64,000 nt of DNA from assembly GCF_003590645.1 (NCBI RefSeq), contig NZ_CP031834.1, positions 3,596,501 to 3,660,500 on the forward strand. The letters are read 5' to 3'. The stretch comes from Mesorhizobium sp. DCY119. Its GTDB lineage: Bacteria > Pseudomonadota > Alphaproteobacteria > Rhizobiales > Rhizobiaceae. Made by a program: the position numbers and the translations under genes. Every line of letters starts with the position of its first letter. Within the stretch, counting starts at the first letter, position 1. A model generated the notes under the pieces. It worked only from the letters and a program-made list of their open reading frames with translations, was not told the origin of the DNA and made no database searches. Below, piece by piece: positions 1-10,168 of this stretch.

Positions 1-1
1 G

Positions 2-2431
2 GCGCTCGCGCCGTCGGGCTATCAGGCCACACCGGAAAGTCTTTTGATCGCCAATCCGCCGGCGGCCAAGCGGTTCCGGCTTGTGGTCGAAACCGAGATA
101 GCACCATCTCAGAACCAGGCGTTGATGGGCCTCTATCGCTCGAACAGCGTCTATTGCACGCAGTGCGAGGCCGAAGGCTTTCGCCGCATCACCTATTTCC
201 TCGACCGCCCCGACATTCTTTCGGTTTACACCGTGCGCATCGAAGCGAAACGAGATGAAGCGCCGCTGCTTCTGGCGAACGGCAATCCCGGCGAACGGGG
301 CGACCTCGGTGACGGCTGGCACTTTGCCGTCTGGCACGACCCCTTCCCCAAGCCGTCTTATCTGTTTGCGCTGGTTGCCGGCGATCTCGGCCTCGTCAGC
401 GACAGCTTTGTCACCGCGTCCGGCCGTGAGGTCGCACTCGGCATCTATGTCGAGCACGGCAAGGAAAGGCTTGCTGCCTATGCGATGGACTCGCTCAAGC
501 GCTCGATGCGCTGGGACGAGGAGGTGTTCGGGCGGGAATATGATCTCGATGTATTCAACATCGTTGCCGTGTCCGACTTCAACATGGGCGCGATGGAAAA
601 CAAGGGCCTCAACGTCTTCAACGACAAATACGTCCTTGCCGACGAGGAAACGGCAACCGACGTCGACTTCGCCAATATCGAAGCGATTATCGCGCATGAG
701 TATTTCCACAATTGGACAGGAAACAGAATCACTTGCCGCGACTGGTTCCAGCTTTGCCTCAAGGAAGGCCTGACCGTCTACCGCGACCATGAATTCTCGG
801 CGGACCAGCGTTCGCGCGCGGTCAAGCGCATTGCGGAAGTGCGCACGCTGAGAGCGCACCAGTTTCCGGAGGACCAGGGTCCGCTGGCGCATCCCGTGCG
901 ACCGCGCCGCTACCGCGAGATCAACAACTTCTACACGGCAACCGTCTACGAGAAGGGGTCGGAGGTCGTGCGGATGATCCGCACCATCCTCGGCGCGGAT
1001 ATGTTCCGCAAAGGCACGGACCTCTATTTCGAGCGCCATGACGGCGATGCCGCTACGATCGAGGATTTCCTGCAGGTCTTCGAGGATGTTTCCGGCCGCG
1101 ACCTGTCGCAATTCTCGCTCTGGTATCATCAGGCGGGCACGCCGAACGTGACGGTCGCTGCATCGCATAATGCGGCAGCCGCCGAGTTCACGCTTGAGAT
1201 CGAGCAGTCAGTGCCGCCGACACCTTCGGAAAGCCGCAAGCGGCTGATGCATATTCCCCTTGCTTTCGGGCTGGTCGGGAAGGACGGCAAGGATATAGCC
1301 TATACCGCGGTCGATGGCGCGAGCGTCGAGGATGGCGTGCTCCATCTGCGCAAGCGCCGGCATGTCGTGACGTTCTCGGGCGTTGTCGAGCGGCCGGCAG
1401 TCTCGCTCAATCGCGGCTTCTCAGCACCGATCACCCTCTCAATAGAGCAGAAGCCGGAAGACCAGATGTTCCTGGCGCGGCACGACGGCGATGCCTTCTC
1501 GCGCTGGCAGGCCTTCAACACCTTGCTTACGGACGCGCTTATTACCGCGACCCGTGGCACACTCGGCGGCAAGAAGCCCGCATTTGCGCGGGAACTTATA
1601 GAACTGGCCGGCACGATTGCCGGTGATGAAACGCTTGAGCATGCATTCCGCGCACTGGCGGTCAGCCTGCCGGGCGAAGCCGACATTGCCCGCGAGATCG
1701 GCGCGAATATCGATCCCGACGCGATCTACGCGGCGCGCGAAGCACTTGTTGGCGCCATCGCCAAGACGAACCAGAGTCATTTCAAGGCGCTATACGAGAA
1801 ACTTGGCGCTTCAGGTTCATTCAGCCCCGATGCAGCCAGCGGCGGACGCCGGGCGCTGCGCAACGTGCTGCTAGACTATCTCTCCGTTCTGCCGAAGGGT
1901 ACGACGCTTGCAGCAGATCACTTCACTGCCGCCACCAACATGACGGATCGTGCCGCAGCGCTGATGGTGCTGGCGCATCGCCATACGAAGTCGGCGGAAG
2001 CTGTGAATGCGCTGGCTGCTTTCGAAGAAAAATACCGCAGCGATGCGCTCGTCATGGACAAATGGTTCCAGATCCAGGCGGCAACGCCCGGCCTGGATGC
2101 CGTCGATCTGGTGCGCAGATTGACGGCTCACCCCGCCTTCTCGATGGCCAATCCCAACCGCGTGCGCTCGCTGATCGGCACCTTCGCCAGCGCCAACCAG
2201 ACCGGCTTCCATCGTGCCGATGGCGCCGGCTACAAGTTCTTCGTGGAAACGGTGCTTGCAGTCGAGAAACGCAATCCTCAGGTCGCGGCCAGGCTGGCGA
2301 CCGCCCTGCGCTCCTGGCGTTCGCTGGAACCCGGCAGGCAGGCAAAGGCACGCGAGGCTCTGCTGGCAATCAGCGCGGCTGAGAATCTTTCTGCCGATCT
2401 GCGCGATATCGTCGAGCGAACTCTGGCCTAA
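2..2431 (+). CDS. pepN: aminopeptidase N (5' end outside window)
   Basis: M1-family zinc aminopeptidase that removes N-terminal residues from peptides in the cytoplasm. The reading frame is already open at base 2, so the start lies upstream; an in-frame TTG at 44 is only an internal codon. The exopeptidase motif GAMEN and the zinc motif HEYFHNW (HExxH, with the downstream Glu region) are both visible in the first third, and the C-terminal half is helical and family-typical. About 809 residues are present; the usual family length is about 880, so only the N-terminal beta domain is cut. The next gene follows on the same strand after 140 nt, so a shared transcript is possible but not shown. Confidence 0.95.
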   Translation, partial: ALAPSGYQATPESLLIANPPAAKRFRLVVETEIAPSQNQALMGLYRSNSVYCTQCEAEGFRRITYFLDRPDILSVYTVRIEAKRDEAPLLLANGNPGERGDLGDGWHFAVWHDPFPKPSYLFALVAGDLGLVSDSFVTASGREVALGIYVEHGKERLAAYAMDSLKRSMRWDEEVFGREYDLDVFNIVAVSDFNMGAMENKGLNVFNDKYVLADEETATDVDFANIEAIIAHEYFHNWTGNRITCRDWFQLCLKEGLTVYRDHEFSADQRSRAVKRIAEVRTLRAHQFPEDQGPLAHPVRPRRYREINNFYTATVYEKGSEVVRMIRTILGADMFRKGTDLYFERHDGDAATIEDFLQVFEDVSGRDLSQFSLWYHQAGTPNVTVAASHNAAAAEFTLEIEQSVPPTPSESRKRLMHIPLAFGLVGKDGKDIAYTAVDGASVEDGVLHLRKRRHVVTFSGVVERPAVSLNRGFSAPITLSIEQKPEDQMFLARHDGDAFSRWQAFNTLLTDALITATRGTLGGKKPAFARELIELAGTIAGDETLEHAFRALAVSLPGEADIAREIGANIDPDAIYAAREALVGAIAKTNQSHFKALYEKLGASGSFSPDAASGGRRALRNVLLDYLSVLPKGTTLAADHFTAATNMTDRAAALMVLAHRHTKSAEAVNALAAFEEKYRSDALVMDKWFQIQAATPGLDAVDLVRRLTAHPAFSMANPNRVRSLIGTFASANQTGFHRADGAGYKFFVETVLAVEKRNPQVAARLATALRSWRSLEPGRQAKAREALLAISAAENLSADLRDIVERTLA

Positions 2432-2571
2432 ATAGCGCCTGCGAGAGGCTATTTACGATCTTTTCACTTCCGACCTCTGGACAAGGCGAATCACCTCTGA
2501 TTCCTTATGGATGATTCGGATGTACGGTGTAGCCGGATCGTTTTAGGGGAAAGATTTCGGGGAGCCTTTTT

Positions 2572-4893
2572 ATGGCGAAGACGGACGCGTGGCGCGCGCC
2601 CGGAGGCAGCGCTTTTGTCAAAAACAAAAGCGCCAGTCTGGCAGGGAGTGCAAGGATCATAGCCGAGCCGGCTTACCGGCGTCTGCTTGCCGCCGAGCCG
2701 CTGTTGCGCCGTTCCATCCCCGTCCTTATCGTCATCTTCCTTCTTGTCGTGGCTGCTGCCCGCTTCCTGTCGCTGATGGCGTGGCATGACGACGTCGAGC
2801 GTAACGCCAAGGCAATACTCGGACTGGGCGCGTCGGAACTCGCCAACTCGGTCACCATCACCGGCATGGGCGGCTCTTTCGTGCAGGAAAGCCAGGATCT
2901 GCTCGAGCGCACCATGCAGCAGGGAGCCATGAGCAGCCGGCACGTGCTGGCAATCATGGACGGAAAGTTCAACGTCGTTGCCGTGTCGCCGGAATCCACG
3001 CGCTGGCAGGGCCGGGCGCTGGACGGGATCGTTTCCGGCGGACAGCCATTGTTCATGTTCGGCGAGCGCGCCGGCGTCATCGAGGTTCGCGTCCACGGCG
3101 AGGACTGGTATGCAGCACTCAGCCTGACGGACGACCGCAAGGCCGCCGCTGCCGCGCTAATTCCGCAGGACGCCGTGTTTGCCGAGTGGCGCAAGACGGT
3201 GTCGCTCAATGTCACGCTGTTCGTGCTGACGGCGGGTGTGCTGATCATCATCCTCTACGCCTATTTCAGCCAGGCGACGCGGGCGCAGGAAGCGGACCGC
3301 ATCTACCTTGAAGCCCATCAGCGGATCGACCTTGCGCTGGTGCGTGGCCGATGCGGTCTGTGGGACTGGGACATGGTGCGCGGCAAGATGTACTGGTCGC
3401 GCTCGATGTACGACATGCTCGGCTACGAGCCCTGCGATACGATGCTGTCATTCGGCGAGGTCGACGACATCATCCATCACGAGGACGGCGACCTGTTCCA
3501 GCTCGCCAACCGTATCGTGTCACGCGAGATCGACCACATCGACCAGGTCTTTCGCATGCGCCACGCCGATGGGCGCTGGGTCTGGATGCGCGCCCGCGCG
3601 CAGGTCATCGATCCAGACGCACCGGAAATCCAGCTCATCGGAATTGCCGTGGACGTCACCGAACAGCGTCACCTGGCGCTGCGCTCAGAAGCCGCCGACA
3701 TGCGCCTGCGCACGGCCATCGAAAACATCAACGAGTCCTTCGTGCTGTGGGACGCGCAGCAGCGTCTCATCATGTGCAACAGCAAATACCAGCAGGACAA
3801 CGGCCTGTCCGATCGTGACGTCGTTCCGGGCGTCTCGCGTCATGTGCTCGAACAGCGCATGGCTGCATTTGCCTCCGAACGCCGTCTTCCCTCTCCCAAC
3901 GGCAATCGTGGCGGCGCGACCTATGAGCGCCAACTGAACGACGGGCGCTGGCTGCAGGTCAATGAACTCAGGACCCGAGACGGCGGCATCGTGTCCGTCG
4001 GCTCCGACATCACGCCGATCAAGCAGCATCAGGACAAGCTCGTCGACAGCGAACGCCGGCTGATGGCGACCATCCACGACCTCAGCGTCGCGCGGCGCGC
4101 CGAGCAGGAGCGCGGGCGCGAAATGGTCGAGCTCAACAAGAAATACATGAAGGAAACCGAGCGCGCCGAAGCGGCCAATCGCGCCAAGTCCGAATTCCTG
4201 GCGAACATGTCGCACGAATTGCGCACGCCTTTGAACGCGATCATCGGTTTTTCGGAATTGATGGAATCCGGGCTTTTCGGGCCGCTCGGCTCCGACCGCT
4301 ACGAGGAATACACCAAGGACATCCTCAGCAGCGGCAAATATCTGCTCGGCGTCATCAACGACATCCTCGACATGTCGAAGATCGAGGCCGGACAGTTCTC
4401 GATCGACAGCGAGGAGATCAATCTCTGCCCGCTCATCAGCGAGACGGTGCGGGTCATCTCGCTGCAGGCGGCGCAGAAGTCGATCACGGTGGAGACGCAG
4501 ATCGCGGACTCTCTCACCCTGTTTGCCGACCGCCGCGCTATCAAGCAGATCGTCATCAATCTGCTGTCGAACGCGGTAAAATTCACCGGACAAGGCGGGC
4601 ATATATCGGTGCGAGCGCGCAATGCTTCCGGCGCGCTTATGATCACAATCGAAGACACTGGCTGCGGCATTCCCAAAGGTGCCTTGAGCAAACTCGGGCG
4701 ACCGTTCGAGCAGGTTCAGAACCAGTTTTCCAAGAACCACACCGGGTCAGGTCTCGGCCTCGCAATTTCGCGCTCGCTTGCCGAGCTGCACGGCGGTGCG
4801 CTGAAAATCCGCTCCAACGAGGGCGTCGGCACCATCGTTTCGGTTCGGATTCCGATGCGCAAACCGCCAAAGCCGATGCAGCAGGCGGCCTGA
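2572..4893 (+). CDS. PAS-domain sensor histidine kinase, DivJ/PleC/PdhS type
   Basis: Membrane sensor kinase. Two transmembrane segments (about residues 48-70 and 212-232) bracket a periplasmic domain of about 140 residues. Two PAS folds follow (about 245-365 and 370-475), then a short coiled coil. The HisKA H-box reads MSHELRTPLNAIIGFSELM, with the phospho-acceptor at His548, and a HATPase_c domain carries DTGCGIP and GSGLGLAIS. This H-box is the kind found in DivJ, PleC, PdhS and CbrA, which act on DivK and the CtrA pathway in alphaproteobacteria. The specific identity is inference. The gene is convergent with glnE. A leftward start is unlikely because ATG 2572 follows a GGGGAG-type ribosome site. 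Confidence 0.85.
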   Translation: MAKTDAWRAPGGSAFVKNKSASLAGSARIIAEPAYRRLLAAEPLLRRSIPVLIVIFLLVVAAARFLSLMAWHDDVERNAKAILGLGASELANSVTITGMGGSFVQESQDLLERTMQQGAMSSRHVLAIMDGKFNVVAVSPESTRWQGRALDGIVSGGQPLFMFGERAGVIEVRVHGEDWYAALSLTDDRKAAAAALIPQDAVFAEWRKTVSLNVTLFVLTAGVLIIILYAYFSQATRAQEADRIYLEAHQRIDLALVRGRCGLWDWDMVRGKMYWSRSMYDMLGYEPCDTMLSFGEVDDIIHHEDGDLFQLANRIVSREIDHIDQVFRMRHADGRWVWMRARAQVIDPDAPEIQLIGIAVDVTEQRHLALRSEAADMRLRTAIENINESFVLWDAQQRLIMCNSKYQQDNGLSDRDVVPGVSRHVLEQRMAAFASERRLPSPNGNRGGATYERQLNDGRWLQVNELRTRDGGIVSVGSDITPIKQHQDKLVDSERRLMATIHDLSVARRAEQERGREMVELNKKYMKETERAEAANRAKSEFLANMSHELRTPLNAIIGFSELMESGLFGPLGSDRYEEYTKDILSSGKYLLGVINDILDMSKIEAGQFSIDSEEINLCPLISETVRVISLQAAQKSITVETQIADSLTLFADRRAIKQIVINLLSNAVKFTGQGGHISVRARNASGALMITIEDTGCGIPKGALSKLGRPFEQVQNQFSKNHTGSGLGLAISRSLAELHGGALKIRSNEGVGTIVSVRIPMRKPPKPMQQAA

Positions 4894-4906
4894 GGGCAGC
4901 AAACTC

Positions 4907-4925
4907 CGGATGCCGGTGGCATCCG
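4907..4925. terminator. hairpin between convergent kinase and glnE genes
   Basis: Perfect 8-bp stem (CGGATGCC / GGCATCCG) with a 3-nt GGT loop in the 103-nt gap between the two convergent genes. Neither side has a proper T tract, so it may be a weak bidirectional or Rho-assisted terminator. Confidence 0.35.
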
Positions 4926-4996
4926 AGAAAATCCTTATTCAGCGCTTGTTTTTATGGTTGTGCGGACCGAAATCTCGTCCCGATTTCCCATCGCGA

Positions 4997-7972
4997 TTAT
5001 TTTCGTTTCGCACGCAGCAGAAGGTCGAAATAGGTTCTGACCCTTTGCGACGTTTCCTTGACGTGCGCCTCGAGCACGCTGAAATCCGGAAGATCGGTAA
5101 TAGCCAAGAGCATGTCCGAAAGGCCCGGCGGCACATCCTGCCGCTCGAAATGGCCGGTCAGGCAAAGCCGGATCATCTGTGTCAGCGACACATAGAGCGA
5201 AAAGGCTTCGCCGAGTTCCTGGCGCACCTGCGCGTCGGCAAAACCGGGCGCAAGCCGTGCGAGAATTTCACCGGTACCGGTGGTGCGTTCTCCGGCCTCA
5301 ACCCGGCCGGTCAGGACCGCCACCTGGGCGATGAATTCAAGATCGATCAGTCCGCCAAGAATGAGCTTGATGTCCCATAAGTCTCTCGGCGGCTTTTCCT
5401 CCTCGATCATCTTGCGCATGTCGCCCGCTTCCTTGGCGACCTTCGCCGCATCGCGCGGCAAGGCGATGATTTCGGCAACCTCGGCTTCGGCGGCATCGCA
5501 AAGCGTCTCGTCACCTGCAACGGCACGTGCGCGGGTCAGCGCCATATGCTCCCAGATCCAGGCCTCTCCGCGCTGGTATTTGCGGAACGCATCTATATGC
5601 GTCGCCACCGGACCCTTGTTGCCTGATGGCCGCAGGCGCAGGTCGAGTTCGTAGAGAACGCCCTCGGCAGTGGGCGCGGAAACGGCGGCAATCAGCCTCT
5701 GGGTCAGGCGCGTGTAATAATGCGAGGGCGCTAGCGGCTTTTCGCCGTCGGATTCCTCCGCATCGGCATCATGGTCGTAGAGCAGGATGAGATCGACGTC
5801 GGAGCCGGCGGTCAGTTCGCGGCTGCCAAGCTTGCCCATGCCGAGAATTGCGGTCTTGCCGCCCTTAACCTTGCCGTGGCGCGACGAAAACTCCTCGATC
5901 ACCGCATCGAGTGCTGCGCCAATGGTCAAATCGGCTAGATCGGAAAAGGCCCTTCCCGCCCTCCCGGCGTCGATGGAACCGGCCAGCAGGCGTACGCCGA
6001 TCAGGAATTTCTGCTCGGCGGCAAAGATGCGCAGCCGGTCGAGCGTTTCCTCATAAGTCTTTGCGGCTTCCAGGAAAGCTGCGAGCCGACCTGCAAGATA
6101 GGCCCTGTCGGGCAGTTCGGACAAAAGGGCCGGATCGAGCAGACCATCAAAGACATGCGGCCGCCGCGTGATGATGCCCGCAAGTCGGGGTGCAGCTCCC
6201 ATGATCGTCGCCAGCAGCTTCAAAAGTGCCGGATTGGATTGCAGCAGCGAAAAGAGCTGAATGCCAGCGGGCAAGCCAGCCAGAAAATCGTTGAAGCGCA
6301 ACAACGCTTCGTCGGCACGCCGCGTCTTGCCGAAGGCTTCGAGCAGCGCTGGTGTCAACTCGGTCAGCCTCTCGCGCGCCTCGGCAGACTGCGTGGCGCG
6401 ATAGCGTCCGAAATGCCAGGTGCGGATCACGCGGCAAATGTCGCTGGGCCGCTCGAAGCCGAGCCGATGCAAGGTTTGAAGCGTATCGGGGTCATCGACA
6501 TCGCCGGTGAAGACCAGATTGCCGATGCCGGAAGAGAGTTCAGGCGCTGTCTCGAAAAGAGCCGCGTAATGCTGCTCGACCTGCTGCAGCGACGCCCGAA
6601 ACTCCTTTGAGAACGCATCCGCATCAGCAAATCCGAGCATATGGGCGATGCGTTCCAAGCCTTCGTTGTCCTCGGGCAAGGTATGCGACTGCTCATCGGC
6701 CACCATCTGGATCGCATGCTCGACACGGCGCAGGAACCAGTACTGGCGCGTCAGAGCATCCCTCGCCTCGGCGGTGATCCAGCCCCGCGCGGCGAGCTGC
6801 CCAAGCATTTGCACGGTTTCGCGGCCGCGCAGTTCCGGAAAACGCCCGCCCGCGATCAATTGCTGGGTCTGGACGAAAAACTCGATCTCGCGGATGCCGC
6901 CGCGCCCAAGTTTGACGTTGTGGCCCTTCACCGCGATTTCGCCGTGCCCCTTGTGGGCGTGGATCTGGCGTTTGATCGAATGCACATCGGCAATCGCGGC
7001 GTAATCCATATATTTGCGCCAGACATAGGGCTGCAATTCCCTAAGGAAGGCGGCGCCCGCTTTCAGATCGCCGGCAACCGGACGCGCCTTGATCATGGCG
7101 GCTCGCTCCCAGTTCTGGCCACGGCTCTCGTAGTAGAGCAGCGCCGCCTGGACCGGGATCGCCAGCGGCGTCGAGCCAGGGTCAGGGCGCAGGCGCAAAT
7201 CGGTGCGGAAGACATAGCCATGCTCGGTGCGGTCCTGAAGGATGCGGACCAGACGCCGCGTCAGGCGCGCGAAAAGCTCTGACGCGTCGAGCGGATCGAT
7301 GACCGCCGGCGCTTCAGGCTCGAAGAACACGACCAGATCGATATCGGAGGAGAAATTCAGCTCATGCGCACCGAGCTTGCCCATGCCGAGCAGTATCCAG
7401 CCAGACCCTTCGGAAGGATTTTCGGGATCAGGCAGCTTCAGCTTGCCCTGGAAATGCGCTTCGCGAAGCAGGAAATCCACTGCGGCACCCGTGCATGCAT
7501 CCGCCAGGTCGCTCAGGCGGCGAACAATGGTCGCGGTGTCGGCTTCGACAGCAAGATCGGCGAGCGCGATCAGGAAATGCGCTTCCAGCTTGAGCTTGCG
7601 CAGCGCCATCATCAGCGTCTTTTCCGAGACGTCCTCTGCACGCGCCGCGGCGGCGATAGCGGCCCGGATCGAGAGCAAGCGCTCATCGATAGTCTCGTCG
7701 AACAACGCATCGAGGATGTCCGGCCGCCTTCGAGCGCAATCGCGCATGAAACTGGAAAGGTCGAACACAGCTTCCAGGAATGCGGCCAGCTTGCTTTTCC
7801 CGGCCAGCAATTCGGCGACCCGCGGAAAGCCATCTTCTTCGGCCGAGGCAGCAATCTCGGAAAGCTCGCGCCTAGCCCGCGCGCGATCCAAAGGCGTCAA
7901 GCTGGCGGTCGATCCACGGAACCAGTTCTCGGTTTCCGCTTTTGCCGTCTTCGCAGCCGACCCTGCCGTCAT
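4997..7972 (-). CDS. glnE: bifunctional glutamine synthetase adenylyltransferase/deadenylylase
   Basis: GlnE adds AMP to, and removes it from, the GlnA dodecamer in response to PII, setting glutamine synthetase activity by nitrogen status. At 991 residues it has the normal family length and shows the duplicated nucleotidyltransferase architecture. The N-terminal adenylyl-removase domain carries GKLGAHELNFSSDIDLV, the C-terminal adenylyltransferase domain carries GMGKLGSRELTAGSDVDLI, and a helical linker lies between. The start ATG overlaps the stop of the upstream histidine kinase as ATGA, so translation is coupled. It is the last gene of a string that begins with a response regulator, an unusual neighbourhood for a nitrogen enzyme. 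Confidence 0.96.
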   Translation of the reverse strand: MTAGSAAKTAKAETENWFRGSTASLTPLDRARARRELSEIAASAEEDGFPRVAELLAGKSKLAAFLEAVFDLSSFMRDCARRRPDILDALFDETIDERLLSIRAAIAAAARAEDVSEKTLMMALRKLKLEAHFLIALADLAVEADTATIVRRLSDLADACTGAAVDFLLREAHFQGKLKLPDPENPSEGSGWILLGMGKLGAHELNFSSDIDLVVFFEPEAPAVIDPLDASELFARLTRRLVRILQDRTEHGYVFRTDLRLRPDPGSTPLAIPVQAALLYYESRGQNWERAAMIKARPVAGDLKAGAAFLRELQPYVWRKYMDYAAIADVHSIKRQIHAHKGHGEIAVKGHNVKLGRGGIREIEFFVQTQQLIAGGRFPELRGRETVQMLGQLAARGWITAEARDALTRQYWFLRRVEHAIQMVADEQSHTLPEDNEGLERIAHMLGFADADAFSKEFRASLQQVEQHYAALFETAPELSSGIGNLVFTGDVDDPDTLQTLHRLGFERPSDICRVIRTWHFGRYRATQSAEARERLTELTPALLEAFGKTRRADEALLRFNDFLAGLPAGIQLFSLLQSNPALLKLLATIMGAAPRLAGIITRRPHVFDGLLDPALLSELPDRAYLAGRLAAFLEAAKTYEETLDRLRIFAAEQKFLIGVRLLAGSIDAGRAGRAFSDLADLTIGAALDAVIEEFSSRHGKVKGGKTAILGMGKLGSRELTAGSDVDLILLYDHDADAEESDGEKPLAPSHYYTRLTQRLIAAVSAPTAEGVLYELDLRLRPSGNKGPVATHIDAFRKYQRGEAWIWEHMALTRARAVAGDETLCDAAEAEVAEIIALPRDAAKVAKEAGDMRKMIEEEKPPRDLWDIKLILGGLIDLEFIAQVAVLTGRVEAGERTTGTGEILARLAPGFADAQVRQELGEAFSLYVSLTQMIRLCLTGHFERQDVPPGLSDMLLAITDLPDFSVLEAHVKETSQRVRTYFDLLLRAKRK

Positions 7973-9423
7973 TTCCCTGCCTCCCTCTGTGGAAAGGTCA
8001 TAATGACAGATAATCCCGGATTGGCTGACGAAAGTTCGAGCCGGCCGTGGTGAAACTTCATGATCGCCTTCGCGAGGCTGAGCCCCAGGCCGGAGCCTGG
8101 TTGCGAGCGGCTTTTCTCAAGCCGCACGAAGCGTTCAGTGACGCGTTCCCTGTCGGTATCATCGGGGATGCCTTGGCCATTGTCGGTAACGCCGAGCCTG
8201 ATTTCACCGGCATTTCTTTCAAGCGTTACCCGAACCATGGGTTTTTCCGTCGAATCCACCGAATATTTGATGGCATTGTCGACGATGTTGGACAGCGCCT
8301 GAGCAACCAGTTCCCGGTTGCCATCGATAATGAAGGAGCCATCGACCGCCGTTTCCAATCCGACGCCCACTTCTTCGGCCACAGGCTCGTAAAGCTCGAC
8401 CACGTCGCGGACGGCGGCGGCAAGATCGACTTTCGAAACCGCCTCGGCCGAGTACCCCGCTTCCAGGCGCGAGATCATCAGGATGGCGTTGAAGGTCCGG
8501 ATCAACTGGTCGGATTCAGCGATCGTGCCTTCAAGCGCGGCCCGATATTCGGCGGGCTTCTGCTGCCCGGACAAAGCCGCCTCAGCGCGATTGCGCAGCC
8601 GGGTCAGCGGCGTCTTCAGGTCGTGGGCGATATTGTCCGAGACCTGTTTCAGCCCCTCATTCAGATTGGCGATCCGCGCCAGCATCGTGTTGAGGTTCTC
8701 GGATAGGCGGTCGAATTCGTCACCGGCACCAGTCACCGGCAGACGGCCCGACAGGTCGCCACCCATGATGCGGCGGCTCGCTTCGGAAACACTGTCGATA
8801 TGTCTGAGCGCGGTTCGACCGACAAAATACCATATGAGTGCCGCTCCCAGCCCCATCATGCCGAGCGCGACCATCAAGGCACGGCGCACGACGGCTCGGA
8901 AGCGCTCCGGCTCGCCAAGATCGCGGCCGACCATCACGATCATCTGGTTGGGTAATCTGAGCACGACGGCGATTGCGTTGTGCCGTGCCTCGACGTCCAT
9001 CTGGGCAGGCTCCGGATCGGTCGAGTTGTTGGTGCGCCGGTCGGCACCCTCGCCGAACCGCTGGTAGGAAAACGGTATCTCGGTCCAGCCGTCGGTGTTG
9101 AGAACCCCTGGCTGAAGGCTCTGGACATTGCCGGAGAGGATGCGGCCATTGGCGTCGGCAATCAGATAGAGATTGGCACCGGGCTGGCGCGACCGCCTCT
9201 CGATCGTGCGCACCAGCAGCGGCAGTCCGCCGCGCTGATAGGCACTGCCAAGGCCCTGCACTTCCTCGTTGATCGTCTCCATGGTCTGCCCCGTCAGCAT
9301 GCGCGCCGACAAGGATGTCATGTAGAAGACCAGAAGAACCGCACACAGCGTGAAAAGGATCAGATAAAGTGCCGACAGTCGGGCTGCCGTCGTTTTCATG
9401 ATGGCAGGCAGTCTCAAGGCCAT
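7969..9423 (-). CDS. HAMP-domain sensor histidine kinase
   Basis: Two-component sensor kinase of 484 residues. A transmembrane segment sits at about residues 15-37 and a second at about 180-200. Between them is a periplasmic domain of about 140 residues with no recognised ligand-binding fold. HAMP, HisKA (DNIAHDLKTPLTRLRNR, His acceptor) and HATPase_c (N-box NIVDNAIKYS, GSGLGLSLAKAI) follow. It starts 3 nt after its cognate response regulator and overlaps glnE by 4 nt, so the three form one translationally coupled unit. The signal is unknown. An internal ATG nine codons in (MKTTAARL) would also leave a complete protein. Confidence 0.9.
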   Translation of the reverse strand: MALRLPAIMKTTAARLSALYLILFTLCAVLLVFYMTSLSARMLTGQTMETINEEVQGLGSAYQRGGLPLLVRTIERRSRQPGANLYLIADANGRILSGNVQSLQPGVLNTDGWTEIPFSYQRFGEGADRRTNNSTDPEPAQMDVEARHNAIAVVLRLPNQMIVMVGRDLGEPERFRAVVRRALMVALGMMGLGAALIWYFVGRTALRHIDSVSEASRRIMGGDLSGRLPVTGAGDEFDRLSENLNTMLARIANLNEGLKQVSDNIAHDLKTPLTRLRNRAEAALSGQQKPAEYRAALEGTIAESDQLIRTFNAILMISRLEAGYSAEAVSKVDLAAAVRDVVELYEPVAEEVGVGLETAVDGSFIIDGNRELVAQALSNIVDNAIKYSVDSTEKPMVRVTLERNAGEIRLGVTDNGQGIPDDTDRERVTERFVRLEKSRSQPGSGLGLSLAKAIMKFHHGRLELSSANPGLSVIMTFPQREAGK

Positions 9424-9426
9424 GTG

Positions 9427-10149
9427 TTATCCGGCCTTGAGCATGTAGCCCGCACCACGAACCGTATGCAGTATCGGACTGTCGAAGCCCTTCTCGATCT
9501 TGCCGCGCAACCGCGAAACATGCACGTCGATGACATTGGTCTGCGGATCGAAATGGTAGTCCCAGACATTTTCGAGCAGCATGGTGCGCGTAACCACCTG
9601 CCCCGCGTGACGCATGAGGTATTCGAGCAACCTGAATTCGCGCGGCTGGAGCGTGATGTCCTGCGAAGCGCGGCGAACGGTATGCGAGAGACGGTCGAGT
9701 TCAAGATCGCCGGTGCGATAGACCGTCTCGGCCTCGCGGGAGGCAGCGCGGCGATTGAGGACTTCGATCCGCGCCAGCAATTCGGAGAACGCGTAAGGTT
9801 TTGTCAGGTAGTCGTCGCCGCCGGCGCGCAAGCCCGTGACGCGATCATCGACTTCGCCCAATGCTGAGAGAATAAGCACAGGAGTGGTGTTGCCCCGCGA
9901 TCTAAGGCCAGCGATCACGGAAAGCCCATCGCGGCGCGGCAGCATGCGGTCCACGATCATGGCATCGTAGTCACCGGAATCGGCCAGCGCGAAGCCTGTT
10001 TCGCCGTCGCCGGCGACATGAGCCGTGTGCCCTGCCTCGGCAAGCGCCTTTTCCAGATACTCCGCCGCCTCGCGGTCGTCTTCGATAACGAGAATCTTCA
10101 TCGCACCACTATACGCGATTTCTGCCTGTTCCATGATGTTAGCGTTCAT
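9427..10149 (-). CDS. OmpR/PhoB-family response regulator
   Basis: Receiver domain (IEDDREA acidic pair, phospho-acceptor Asp in IVDRMLPRRDG, KPYAF lysine) followed by a winged-helix DNA-binding domain ending in TVRGAGYML. It is the partner of the kinase 3 nt downstream. The start is uncertain. ATG 10149 has a GGAG six bases upstream and gives a 16-residue extension before the usual MKILVIEDD, while ATG 10101 matches the normal family start but has a poor ribosome site. A 12-bp hairpin lies just upstream of the longer start. Its proximity to degP suggests envelope-stress control, but this is only inference. Confidence 0.9.
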   Translation of the reverse strand: MNANIMEQAEIAYSGAMKILVIEDDREAAEYLEKALAEAGHTAHVAGDGETGFALADSGDYDAMIVDRMLPRRDGLSVIAGLRSRGNTTPVLILSALGEVDDRVTGLRAGGDDYLTKPYAFSELLARIEVLNRRAASREAETVYRTGDLELDRLSHTVRRASQDITLQPREFRLLEYLMRHAGQVVTRTMLLENVWDYHFDPQTNVIDVHVSRLRGKIEKGFDSPILHTVRGAGYMLKAG

Positions 10150-10168
10150 TCGCGATCTCCGGAAGTTT

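Noticed and set aside
2430-2454. AAATAGC/GCTATTT hairpin as pepN terminator
   Set aside because: Stem is AT-rich and short, and no T tract follows directly.
3685-4740. 351-codon minus-strand open frame opposite the PAS kinase
   Set aside because: Antisense to HisKA/HATPase codons; no ribosome site or recognisable family.
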